Shown one piece after another: positions 47,094 through 58,942 of a stretch of 64,000 nucleotides of DNA. This stretch comes from Histoplasma ohiense (Eukaryota; Ascomycota; Eurotiomycetes; Onygenales; Ajellomycetaceae), in assembly GCA_017607445.1 (NCBI GenBank), contig JAEVHH010000004.1, positions 620,001 to 684,000 of the forward strand. Direction: 5' to 3'. A model generated the notes under the pieces. That model was not told the DNA's origin and made no database searches. It was given only the letters and a program-made list of their open reading frames with translations. The position numbers and the translations under genes are program-made. Position 1 is the stretch's first letter. Every line of letters begins with the position of its first letter.

Positions 47094-50000
47094 GGCGACA
47101 CTTATTGTCTGAAGATAGAGTTTCACACCAGTCGAAGAAGAAAAAATAAGTAACTAATTGAACGTTGAACACAAAGGATATAGCTGTAAGAGTCGGGAAA
47201 CATAACAACCTGAGGGCGGAGTCAACAAAGTCTTGTTGCTGGCCAAGTAGGCTGGGGACAAGTGACAGCGAAGCGGAGAAAGAAAGCGGAAAGATACACC
47301 CTGATGCGGCAGCAAAACGAAGGAGCCGGTTGGGTCAAGCCGAATCTAGCAGCCATGTATCCAATATCGTACTTGCCAGTCACCCAACACGGTATGTGGT
47401 CAATTCCTTCCCTCATTCTTGTTTGTCCGGCTGAGCGGAAAGCCAATTGTGAGGAACTTTAGGGGGAGGACGAAACTTGGCTTGTAGACAACGTCACATC
47501 AAGCAACATGCTGGTGGGAACTTGGTATAAACGGTATTGAGGATGGGTGACGAGGCCAATGAAGAATTGCGAACCCCCAGCGACAAAGAAACAAGGAATC
47601 CGATTACACATAAACAACGCAGAGCTAGTGATAAAAATGAAAGAAAAACACGGTATGGTCTCGAGTATTACAAGGTAATCCGGCATTATACAGAAAAGAC
47701 AAATTCAGTGGGTTGTCGCTGAGGGGCAATATTGAAATTGGTCCTAAGTAGCAGTTAGCTCAATCGCAGCTTAGTTGGGAATCGGGTGACTTATAAAAAA
47801 AAAGTATAATGGCCGTTCCCCGTTTGCACAGGGAACGGCAAGGAGCTCTCTGTGGCATTACCAAACTGAAGAGAAATATCGCTCGCGTTGCTTTCCTAGT
47901 CCACAGATCTCATTCGCTCCCCGCTGCTGGCCCGTCATGTAGAGCTAAACATACTTGTAAACGCTAAGCCGACACACGCTTCATCCTTCCACCTCCACTG
48001 GAGCCAACAGCTCAATGAGTTGTAACATGATGCTGAAAAATGGCAAATAGAATATGAAAAGGAGAGGGGCATACGCCAAACACAGACAAGCCGAAGCTTT
48101 GATCCTCACTCGAGAGAGGTCCCGATTTGACGTGCATTCCAACCCAATTTCCATACATCTGCATTTTCGCAATACATGAAACAATGTCAATGAGGTTTGT
48201 GAAACCAAAGGGAAGTTTTCAGAACTTTGAAGCGCAAAGTCAAAGGCGATAGCTGTAGTACGATCACTCGGGATGATCATATCACATGGGCGTAGGCGAA
48301 TAGCATTGGAGATAAATGGGCTGCCTAGCAACGTAGCTAATATTTTCATACTCGTGGCATGCTTAGGAGGTCTTATGTTTGGGCAATTGGTCCTATCTTG
48401 TCTTCCACTCAAGCCGTAACAAATTCACGGTGCAGTTCATTCACAGTCGCTCTCCTCCATTCAGCGTTTGTTTCTCTCGATGCCAGTCTTTCTCTCAAAA
48501 CTCAAACATCCAAGCCCAACACTCGATGTTCAAACCCGAATCTTTTGAGACCGGGATGGAGCCTCTCTTGTTTGTTACACAGTAGTCTCAGAGACTAGTT
48601 TTTGTTTCCTCTCCAAGATCAGCCAAAGATAAAGCTAGATGGTGGAGGGCATTTGAAAGCGGACAAAAGACATCCTCAAAAACCGCTTCTTCCTGCCAGC
48701 TATTGGTAGGTTCTGGGCACCATTGAAGGAACTTCGCAGGCAACCATTTGTCGGCGCTCACTCAAGACTGTAAGCTAAACTTGCAGCGAGATGACTAACA
48801 CGGCGGATCGGGACGCTTGGGACCAAGCTAACACTCATGGCTAGTGCCGCAGTGTAAGGCCAGCGAGCTCTAATTTAACAAAGGAGGATCGGGGTGGATG
48901 GTGGGGGTCTGGCGGGTCGCGAAGGCGCGCTCAGAGGTTCGAGACATGCGCGGGACAGCCAATCACGGATAGCAATGGACACCAAACAAGTAAATGTTCA
49001 AAAGATATTCCAAATCTGATGAGAATTCCCTGTCTTCGTTACGTCCCTCCGCCACGGCGAGGACTATATATTACCGCTATGGACGCAAAGAAGCCAACCG
49101 GAACATGGCAACAAGCGCAAATTCTTAACGGCAATCTAGCAAAGCTACCAGTTAAGACGACCACGCATATGTTTGTCGTCTTGTTGACCTTGCTACGAGC
49201 CATGTAATCTGGTTTAGAGATAATATGGGACGATTCCGACAAGTGGATCTCCAAGAAACAACGCGCAAATGCATCGGCGGTGGTCGGTGTGTGAAGGCAA
49301 CCATCCTTATGCGGGTGGATTTGTTGCGTTCGAAGCTCAATGCCTTTCCAACAGACGGTAAGATACGCCCGCTACACAAATCTGGGGGCGGGTGTCGAGA
49401 GTAGGAATCCAACGGCGCGATCCAAAGATTTTCAGGCTCCCAAGGGCAATTCCTCAATGCGAGATTGTCCGGCATGTCCCTCCCACCATATCCCATTTCA
49501 CTTCCCCCCAAAAAAGAATGATGCATCCAACTGACCATCCCTTCACTGATCCAAGTAATTTCAGCCCAGCAGATAAACTGACACGTGTTCCTTTTGGACA
49601 CTTTAAAACGTATAGTAAATCATCTTTATTAAGCTCTGGACGTCAAATACCCTTTCGCCCAATTCGAACAGTCAAACGGCTCAAACAGGTTAATCAGGCA
49701 TCTGACAACTATTGACCGCGAGACTCACGTCCTTCATGACGGACAACCGACGATGTAAATTAGGGTTAAGTTCCAATATCCACCACCCCACAATGTAACG
49801 CCTCGCGAGGACAATAAGCTATGACGCGACGAGAGCAATGAGGGGCGGGTTATTGGAGAACTGTGGGGAGGCTGGACTGTATATATAATGCCTATATAAG
49901 GCAAGAGAGTGGTGAACAAGGAGTGTCCGTAAGGGCGGACGGGATGAGCGATATCAAGAAAGACGCGAATCGAGACGAAAACAAAAGCATTCGAAGTGAA

Positions 50001-50519
50001 GAAGTACGGCGATTAGAAATATGCAACACTCATGGCAATGATACCCTTCCTGCAAAAAGATCAAGACGAACGAAGTCACAGCAATGGAAATGTTGCTGGA
50101 TGCCAAAATTCAGGAGTGCTTATATACACGACGATCACGTGAAAACGCGTCTTCAAAGGCTGACCCAAGACTTCCTATTACGGACTAGTGTACCGCGCAT
50201 ACTGTTGTGACATAGTTCGTATCCAGAACCCAATCCTTATGTTGCAAGAAGAAGGGAAAAGGCCAGTGAATGTTGCAGAAATATGGAATTTGCTCATCAA
50301 GCCTTGGTCTACATGGAACAGGGCTCAAAAATTGCTATAAGGTGTGAGTTGGGTTCAAAGCTCATCGTGGTTCGAAATTTCTTGGCAAATCCTCCAGATC
50401 GCGAATTCACGTGATAATGGTGTCGTGAGCTACGTCATTTTCCCATTTTCTCCGATTTTCGACGATGGAATTGATCGCTGAACGACGGAAATAGCCATAA
50501 CGATATTACTGCACAAATC
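47094..50519. other. 3.4-kb gap without a supported gene
   Basis: No protein gene was recognised in this stretch upstream of the chitin deacetylase and of the RTP1-like gene. Open frames at 47981-48412 (-), 49152-49601 (-) and 49863-50210 (+) lack family motifs. A perfect 9-bp stem hairpin lies at 47812-47839. The length and lack of genes fit a decayed or regulatory region. Confidence 0.45.
47812..47839. repeat. Hairpin: 9-bp perfect inverted repeat
   Basis: GCCGTTCCC (47812-47820) and GGGAACGGC (47831-47839) are exact reverse complements around a 10-nt loop. No U-run or flanking gene end suggests a terminator. Its role is unknown. Confidence 0.8.
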
Positions 50520-53500
50520 ATGGCAATGGGATGTCGTCAGCTCGTAAAGGCATTCGATGATGCTCATGAGTTTCTGAGCCCGGTTCTAAAAAGAGGCACG
50601 CGACCTTAACTTCTACTCCTCCGAAACATCGCTAACTCTCTTGAAGAGGAGATACAGATATCCCGCGGTCAATCTATTGTCCAAATTCTAGCTCGAAAGC
50701 TCTCAGTTCAAGGCCAAGGACATGACGATGCCACGTTACATGTAATCCAACGGGCACTAGATCTCCTTGTCACAATTCATCGCGCCTATGTTGACTCAAA
50801 CCTGGATGTTGGGATCGAGAATTCTAATGGAAATGGCTGCAGAGAAGACCCTGTTCTTGAAGATACCAGGCGGCGACGGGCAATCCATGGCCTACTTGAC
50901 CTGATTTCCCTTGAGGGCATATACCCTGCACTATCCCAGGGAGTTGGAATACCCCTTCAGCAACGGGTGATGTCTGCCCTGCCCACTGGCGTTGTTGCAA
51001 GACAGCCAGAAGCGACTTCCAGAGATAGGTCGCATGATGAACGCCTATTGCGGTTGATAATAGACACTTTAACGCCGATTGTTTGTCACAAACACCCTGG
51101 TATTCAACCAATAGTTATGAGTAGAATTCTCGGGGACATATTGTGTGCCACTGCAGAGCTCGCATTTCATCCACATTCTCTTCCACAGGAACAAACCAGC
51201 ACTTATGCGGAACTATTTCAAAAGCTTATTGAAGAGTAAGACGCGCATTGTTGATGATTTTTCAGTGTATGCACCTGCTAAATACACCCAGATCTCCCAC
51301 ACCCACGTTGCTATCAATTCTCTCATCGTTTATCCAAACAAGTTCTGCTCCGTGGTTCAAAAACATAATATCTTCGGAACTATCACACGTTCCTTTACGG
51401 AAAGACGGCGTGTTTCATACAATTATTTTTATAGCCTCTCAATTTGAGCCGGCTTTGGGCCAAAGTGCAGAAACTGCGCCTGCTCAAGGTCCTCCAATCA
51501 CAGTGCAAGCTATCATGCAAATTTCCCGGCTACTTTCCTCAGTTCCTCAAGGGATTTCAGCAGACGACTATTTCTACAATATTTCTCCAAAACTACTAGC
51601 GCTTTTAGATGGAGATGAACCCGATTTACAGAAAACTGCATCCTACGTGATTGGTAGTGGAATACTCGGAAAACGGGCTCTTGGAGAGCCTGGTGCGATT
51701 GGTTATAAAATATTCGTGAAACCTATCCTCGACTCACTTCATGGAAATATGACAACTGAGGTTGCTGCGTGGCTGAGAAGGTTTTCGTTAGATGGGTCCG
51801 CTCTACCAGCAAGCCCTCTAAGTGATTTGGAGGGCGTAGTTCTCATAGATGAACCAAAGCTGCTTCTATCTCTTACAAGACTGAGCGCATTAGTTTTATT
51901 ACATCCAAACCCAAGTCTTTTAAAACGATTAATTCAACCCGTCTTACTGCCACTGTGGGCGTTAGGGTGTTATGCCAAAGAGCAACGAAAATCATCCTGG
52001 TATGGCAAAGTTTCCACGCTCCTGCAGACCTTTTTCTCCATGTCTACTGGCGTATCAAAATACGACAACTTGTCCGATAATATACTGTGGGACGGAGGAA
52101 GAACCTGGACATTTGGCCCTGGGCAAAACGGGGGCGTTTCAATTAGAAAACGCACAAATTCCCCTGCCCAGCAAGTACTCAATACAATGCTTCTCATGAA
52201 AATTTTGGATGACCGCATCGATGGCGTCTTAGAACTGCTAGGCCTGGACCCTCAATCCGAGGAGCTTGCTGGTGATATTTTTCTCCATGTTAGCCGGAAG
52301 TGGCTACTTGGGCATTCTGAAAATCACACCCAGAAAGAACCAGAATTTCTGCACGGTGGTGAAGATTTGCAAACTACTTTGCAGAAGTTGACCAGTGCCA
52401 AATTCACGGAGAAGCTCCTGAATAAGTTCAAAGATAGTTTGGCACGACGCCCTGACAGAATACTGGGAATCGTTGAGCAGTTGATACAAAGCGAGGTCTC
52501 ATTGAGAACAAAACCAGCCCACGGGAAACCGAATAATCCCTCATTTCAGTCTTTAGGTAATATCGTTGAGAATTCCCAAGGGATTTCTGACAACGATAAC
52601 CCCGAACAGTCCGAGTCGTTATCAGCTTCGTTCAGTCTTCTTTCGACCATTCTCGCTTCCCCCGATTTTTTCCTGTCAGAAACATTATCTCCAGTAATTC
52701 AAAGAATAAAAGTCCAACTGGACAATCTACTCCCTAACTTACCCTCCCATCTTATACAACCTGCAACCACCGCGTCGATGCTACTTGAAATGACCCTCTC
52801 ATCTTCATTATCCCCAGAGCGGAAGCCCGAGGCAATTTCCTCACGGATCTCCGACCTGGAAAAACATCGCCAAGCTCTTGAACATCTCTCGTCCCCCTTT
52901 CCTCCGATACAGGCAGAAGGGCTTACCCTTCTCTCATGCCTGATCACCGAATCGTCTCCAGTCCTTGATATACCTGCAACCCTCTCTCTTCTCCTTTCTT
53001 TATTAAGCAACTCGAATATCGAATCTTCCTCAAATGATGAATTTGTTTACCTGCATGTCATTAAGATTATTGGAGTTCTCGCGTCCAAACACCCGCGGAC
53101 AGTTATTGGGAACCTGGCAGAGCGTTATGCGGATAGAAGCGAACAACATAGCCTAGACCAACGATTGAAAATCGGGGAGGCGTTGTTGAGGGCTGTCCAG
53201 GAGTTAGGAAATGCCTTAGTCGAGGACACGGCAAGAACATTAGGCGGAACCATGGTTTCAGTAGCCGGAAGACGTGGCAGGAAACCCTCCGCGAAGCGGG
53301 CCAGAGGGGAAATGGCGAAGAGATTAACGACGCAACCGACCGAGACGGAGGATGATACACTAGATCGTGAAGCTGCCGACTTAATGCAACAAATTGACGA
53401 AGCAATGGATTCAGAGGTAGAAAATCCCGCTCTTGAAGCTTATTCTGCCAAGATAATCGATGCATGGGCTGCTGGAGCGGCATCTGACTTAGAACCTGAC

Positions 53501-54097
53501 GATCTACGTGTCCGGGCATCCGCCATGTCCATTTTAGCATCGGCCATCCAGACAAATGTCGCAGGCCTTGGACCGTCCGTTGTATCCTCATCTGTTGACC
53601 TAGCACTATCAACTCTGAACTTCGAGCAGGGCCCGGAGAGTGTCATCCTGCGACGAGCTGCCATAATCCTGCTTCTCGACCTCGTCAAAGCGCTCGATAC
53701 AGCAAGGGAAAATGGGATTAACCTCGGCTTCGGCTTCTCGTATTCTACTACTACCAACAATGATAATCAGTCCACTGACTTTATCAACCCTCAACCACGT
53801 TACCCGAACCAGGGAATCATCGGGAATATACCGGATATACTCCGCGTCTTAACATTCGTGGAAAGCAGCGAAACCGATCCCATCGTCCGTGGACATATAC
53901 GAGTTCTCATCGAGAGCTTCGAGGCATGGCTTGAAAAATCGTTACTGTGGGGAGTAAGGACTCGTGAGGGCATGGGCGAGCAACCTAGATTCGAGTTAGG
54001 GGATCGTTTGGCTGGGTTGGATATTCATCCGCGTGTTGATGGTGGTGGTAGCGGCCTTCAATTGTCTGGGCAAGGGCCACGGATCGAGGAAATTTGA
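50520..54097 (+). CDS. RTP1/TANGO6-like RNA polymerase II import/assembly factor, with an in-frame stop near the start
   Basis: HEAT-repeat protein of the Rtp1 type, thought to help RNA polymerase II subunits enter the nucleus. Exon A is 50520-51235. Exon B is 51292-54097, after a 56-nt intron (donor GTAAGA, acceptor CCCAG) that rebuilds LIEESPTPTLLSILSS. Together they span 1174 codons. The C-terminal domain is seen in FPPIQAEGLTLLSCLI, FVYLHVIKIIGVLASKHP, LAERYADRSEQHSLDQRLK and the end RRAAIILLLDLVKALD. The ATG at 50520 gives MAMGCRQLVKAFDDAHEFLS, but a TAA at 50607-50609 (codon 30) interrupts this frame. The sequence after it (LLLRNIANSLEEEIQ) still looks like protein. Either the gene is broken, the base call is wrong, or a weakly marked intron removes the stop. 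Identity is fairly sure; the 5' structure is not. Confidence 0.75.
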
Positions 54098-54565
54098 ATA
54101 GGTCTCTCGTTCTTAACAGGAGCGTGAAGACCGTCTTCATTTCGGTATTTGCGATCACCACATGTATAAAGTTGTATTCTAGCTACCATATTCGTGAAAT
54201 ATGATCGATCATCTCTGGAATGTAGAATGTAGTTCTGATTCAAGTTCCGACGGCTCCTTGTAGTTACCAAGAGTATGCAGAGGAGAGTAAGAAACTACTG
54301 ATGTTTTCAGTGGTTGACTGGGATTGCACTTCCTCTCAAGGCATCATGCGAATGAAGTTGGTGGATCCAGACTCGAGATGAAATGCATGATAATTCCCGG
54401 ATTTGTTTTTAGTAAAATCACAAGTGCCTAGTCATACACGAAGAGTACAAAACGCCTACCATCCCGCCTTCCCTGTAGTCCATTCCCAGAAAAGTGCAAA
54501 ATGAATCAATGTAAGAAAAAAGCGCTTGAAATCCTGCAACCGCGGATATGTTATCATATCATTCA
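54098..54565. other. Intergenic between convergent RTP1-like and DBR1
   Basis: Facing 3' ends of two genes. Nothing else recognised. Confidence 0.6.
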
Positions 54566-57101
54566 TTATATCGGGGCGCCATAATATTCCCCACGGCCAC
54601 CACGGCCTGCCCTGCTTCTACCTCCACCTCCCCGACCACCACGACCACCTTTCCACCGGCCACCATACCTCCCGAATCCTCTCCCCCTCCCCCTCCCGAA
54701 GGAATTAAAAGAACTATCTTGATGCCCCCGAAACCGCTGTCCATGCCGCTGCTGAAGAGGCTCCGGACGCGGCCCCGCATCAGCCCGCGCAAACCGCTCC
54801 TCATCACTAGCATGAAACTTATTCTCAATCCCAATGAGGTCACAAAACTGCGCCGTTTGCGGGTTCGTATACTCTGGCGGCATCTCAGTTGTCGTGATGG
54901 GCACGGTAGGGTCGTAGACGGGTGCGGTGATGGAGAAGTTGTGCGGGATGGTCATTCTGCCTGGTTTGACGACATTTTCTTCTACCCATTGTTCTGCGGC
55001 GAGGATGTTGGGTTTGTAACGTGCGTCTCCCTTGTTCGCGGGTACGGAGGCGTTGGGATCGCCGAGTGTGAGTTCGTCAGCGAAGGCTCGAGTGATGGCG
55101 AGCCATTCCTTGTCATATTTCAATTGGTATGGGCGGCTCTCCTCTCCAGTTTCTCCCTCCTCAGGAGACGAGATGGCCGGGTATTCCACCAATTCAATAA
55201 ATTGTCTATGTCTGTCGCATTTATCAAGGGCCAGGAAGTTGGTTTCTGTATTGCTGATAGCTTCTGGTAGGGTAGACTCGAAAACTGGGGCATCATCTAG
55301 AATTGTTTCGGATTTCCTGAAACTTGCTGGTAGTTGATCTCGAATTTCCTTAGGGATATCCCCTGATTGTGAAGCTTCAGCTGCATCCACTGCAGCTGTA
55401 GCGGTTTTTTCCGCTTTCCCTGATGAAATACTATGTTCAATTTCCATTTTATCCGTATTTCTAGGCTTAGTGCTTGCGGTATCCTCTTGCTCAAGTTTCT
55501 CCGAAGTGTCAGATGAGCTATCAAGACTAATATCAATCTCGTCGGGATTTTTAACCTCAGTTCCTCCGCCTCTTGTCTCTTGTTCGGTAATTTCCCGAAG
55601 TTCCTGCTGGGCATTATATCCGATTTTTGCAACATCCTCAATTTCACGTCCTAGGTTATCGTCCTTAACCGCAACCTTTTTCCACGTTAGCTGGTAATTT
55701 ACCTCTGGTCTACTTATCAAGCCAGCCTCAATCTGTTTCTCATACTCGGCCGCTTCCTTCATGAGTCGCGCACTCTCTTCAGCATCGTTTTTGGTTGCAA
55801 CTGAGTGGAAGTTCTGCCAGGCTGATAACTGTGCACGATCACGCTCTGCACCTTGCGCAGGCTGTGTCTGTGGGGCGTTTTCGGCGCTCTCTGCTGCGCG
55901 CGTTGTGGCTTCACCATCGCCACCAAGCGTTGGCATTATGATCTCCTCACTCATTGCAGTATCTACGATTGTAGTCGATACTTCCTTGGATGATATATGT
56001 GCTGCATCAGACACCACTTCGACACTGTGAGTAGCTGTCATACCTTCATTAGTAGAACCAGGCACGTCAGGCTGCTCATTGGTAATAAGAGACGGTGAAC
56101 TGAGAACATCATCTCCTAACGATGGCTGCTGGGGTTGTTGGTGAGGCTGTGGATTTGGATTGAATCTATTTTCCAACTCCGCTGGCTTATAATCACCATG
56201 TGTTAAACTTGCTGCATATTTGCAATGGAGATGTGCAGAAAACCAGAAGGCGGGTCGAAGGCGATCCATAATATATCTCGCAGCAACACTGCCTAACCTT
56301 CCTGAATTCGCGTCCGGTTCAAACAATGGCTTCTTCTGGAACAGATTTTGAAAGTCGCCATGCCATTCAATACCCTGAGGCCAGTCGTGGCTTAAGCCCA
56401 GATCAACCTGGGTTCGAATTTGTAGCAGTTTGCGAACATCAAGTTCCCTGACATGGTAAATGCTCTGTATATCGGCACGGTTATACGGGAGCCTTTCAAA
56501 ATGGGATTTGCGATAGTCGTATCCTTTCCAGATTCCAGAGATACCTGCGATTCTAAGAGGCCCACAGCGGATGACGTTGGCAGCGCCAAGGTAGTAGATG
56601 TTGGGGGCTACCCACCCTCCATAGTAGAGCTCAAAGAGATGATTGCTGGCTTCATGGTTTCCTCCAACAAAGATAGTCAAATATGGAGCGACACGGGCAC
56701 CGCTGTAGTACTCATGAAAATCTCCAATTTGTTTGTACTTCTGCGGAACTGACATGCAGCTCAAGTCATACGAGTTGCGCACTGCCTAGCAGAGAGGGAT
56801 GGGTGAGAACAAGGGAAACAAATGTATATACGAGCAGCCGAAGAAGGGGGAAAATAGCACACCTGAAAATCGCCACCAATGATGAGGAGATCGACGCCAT
56901 CCCAGCCCTTGACTTCTGCCGCTCTAGTGACTGATGAGTATATGTCATTCAATTTACCGTGGCCCTGTGTGATGTTAGCCGTGTGTTTCGGTGCCCCACC
57001 AAAATATCAATATTACTATAGCCAAGCCGGAAGCGAAAACATACGCAGCCTTCAAGAGCCACCCTTAGATTTCGGGAAGGAGAAGCGGGGATGTGCTGCA
57101 T
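54566..57101 (-). CDS. DBR1: RNA lariat debranching enzyme
   Basis: Cleaves the 2'-5' bond of excised intron lariats in the nucleus. Exons are 57101-57045, 56964-56863 and 56785-54566, all phase 0, giving 792 residues. The first splice rebuilds ALEGCGHGKLNDIYSSV, including the C-x-H first metal motif that sets Dbr1 apart from other metallophosphoesterases. LIIGGDFQAVRNSYDL, VGGNHEASNHL, LSHDWPQGIEWHG and FSAHLHCKYAA provide the other ligands. Residues up to about 300 are the catalytic and Dbr1-specific region. A long acidic disordered insert (about 300-560) follows, then a second block with TNFLALDKCDRHRQFIELVEYP typical of the Dbr1 C-terminal domain. The tail is Arg/Gly rich (GRGRGRGFGRYGGRWKGG), unlike shorter Dbr1 proteins. 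The ATG at 57101 was preferred; an in-frame ATG at 57245 would add 48 residues. Confidence 0.94.
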
Positions 57102-58942
57102 GTTGAACAGTTTTGGATGTTGGTTGCTGTGCTTCAGCGCGAAGCATGAGCTTTTCAAACGTACAAAAATAAAATGAACAACGCGTTTGTCTTTGAAAAA
57201 ATGAAAATGAAAAGAGCAGACTGAAGATGGGAGGGCAGCGCTCATAGCCCAGAGCCCATTTTACTATTCGATCAAATTGTTGTTGCTGTTGTCAAATTAT
57301 TCACGTCCTCAGCGTTGACCAGGAAAAGCTGATTACTAAGCCGTATTGACAGGTAATCTCTAGATCTCTACTCCGTATGATGTCTTCCTTGCGACCACTT
57401 ACGTTGTTGATCTTGGTTTTGACTTTGCTCCTATTTATTTAAACATCGTTTTATTCCTTACTTACTTACTCTTACTGGTATATTCGCAAGTACAGTGCAT
57501 CACTTAGTTTGACCTATCCATGAATGTTCGTTGGTGCTGCAGAAAGAACGCTAAATCCATTGATATTGATGACTCGAGTCCAATAAACAAACTGCATATA
57601 CCTTTCTTTTCGAAGATTCCTCGAGTCCCGAGGTCAATTAATACGCGAATGTATAGACTGACAACTGCTCACCATGGCGATAAGCAACGGCCGTAATTCA
57701 GCAAACCCAGCCAGCCCATTGATCCAATTCTGCTTTCACTATAATAAACGGGAGTGTAATGATTCGTTGGCTCATTTGCCTGTTTTTGCTATCTGTATTC
57801 TCACTGGACCAATTTGAGAATGGAAATCGGGCGTAGGTTTGCCGAAGCACTTTTCCATCACTGGAACATTTCACAAAAATATGTTCGATAGCTACGTGCA
57901 GGGATTAGCAACTCGCACGGCAATTGGGCATGCAATGTAAATATGTCTATCTATATTTGTGTCCATGTCACCTGAAACCGTCCTCTGCTTTGAACAGCAG
58001 AGGATATTCTTCTGTTGACTGTAGATGGGGAATAAGCTATATGCTTCCCCCAGTCATATTTTAACATCCATCGAGGTGAGTACAAGAGGTAATGCGATCC
58101 GACGGCGATTGATACAAGGGAAATGGCACTTCCATGTCACAGGCTGCATAGTGGCAGGAGCGGATAGCCACAGGAACAGGCGAGTTCGAGAGTTTTTTCA
58201 ACTCCTCGCTTGCATGAACCTCTTTTTAGGGTTTTGTTCGAGTATGTTGAACAATATACCTCCCCGCACGACGGTATATGATGTACGGGTGGTTTATATG
58301 ACAGGGGATAGGCGGGGGTAGTATTCTCCTGTGAGAGCTGTTCTGTAGCACCTGCAACGGTCGGAACCATGTCGGAGGGGTGAAGCCGGTAATGGATTGG
58401 TCGCCGTAATTGTTTGCCCAAGTCGAAAGGGTTCGAGTCCCGGGGTACGAAGATCATTGTATAGCATATACGTATGCCGGCAGAGACCAGGGTGTTCGGT
58501 GTTCCTGTTCCCTATCACTGTGCTATGCGTCGCTCCGAACTGGCCGATGAGTGTAATAATATATAGGCCGCTCTTGGACATTACCCCGGTACTAAAGGTG
58601 AAATCGTTCGGCTTCATTGCGCGCTCGCTGAGTCATCGAAGCCTTGCCGAATACACGCCGCTTTCTATTTTAGGAATAGCGGTGGTGGCAAAAACATCCC
58701 CGTCCCTGACACTTATCCGTGTCAGGTTTGGTTCCGTAAAATTCTACGGGCGCCGGTATCTGTTGTGTATGACCCCATTACATCACGTCCTGGTATCTTG
58801 TTGCCTCCACTGACGCTCGCTTCTCCCCGTCTAACTCTTTTCGAGTGTGTTGCCGTTTGGCGTTGTTATTGAGTCCGGGCTGTGTTTGTGTGATCGTGTC
58901 GGATCCTTTGTCCCGTCTCCTCTTGGTTAGCTGGTTTGTCGC
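57102..58942. other. Divergent intergenic region, DBR1 to STE23-like
   Basis: About 1.8 kb with no supported gene. A T-arm-like GGGTTCGAGTCCC at about 58426-58441 is not part of a full tRNA. A perfect 8-bp hairpin lies at 58705-58726. The open frame 58397-58813 has no family features. Confidence 0.5.
58705..58726. repeat. Hairpin: 8-bp perfect inverted repeat
   Basis: CCTGACAC (58705-58712) and GTGTCAGG (58719-58726) are exact reverse complements around a 6-nt loop, about 220 bp upstream of the STE23-like ATG. It could be a dyad-symmetric protein site or chance. Confidence 0.75.

Noticed and set aside
47981..48412. 143-codon minus-strand open frame
   Set aside because: It lacks any recognisable motif and shows no splice partner; the composition does not look like a conserved protein.
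49863..50210. 115-codon plus-strand open frame before the RTP1-like gene
   Set aside because: No motif or domain-like pattern, and no continuation. It could be part of a leader but cannot be supported as a gene.
50544..50648. 105-nt intron that would remove the stop in the RTP1-like gene
   Set aside because: Donor GTAAAG and branch GCTAAC are acceptable, but the only phase-compatible acceptor is GAG, and splicing would delete the protein-like segment KAFDDAHEFLSPVLK. Kept only as an alternative explanation.
58380..58452. Possible tRNA around a GGGTTCGAGTCCC element
   Set aside because: Only a T-loop-like core is present. The T stem has three good pairs, and no matching acceptor, anticodon or D arm could be built.
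58397..58813. 138-codon plus-strand frame upstream of the STE23-like gene
   Set aside because: No motif; overlaps the hairpin and the likely promoter of the downstream gene.
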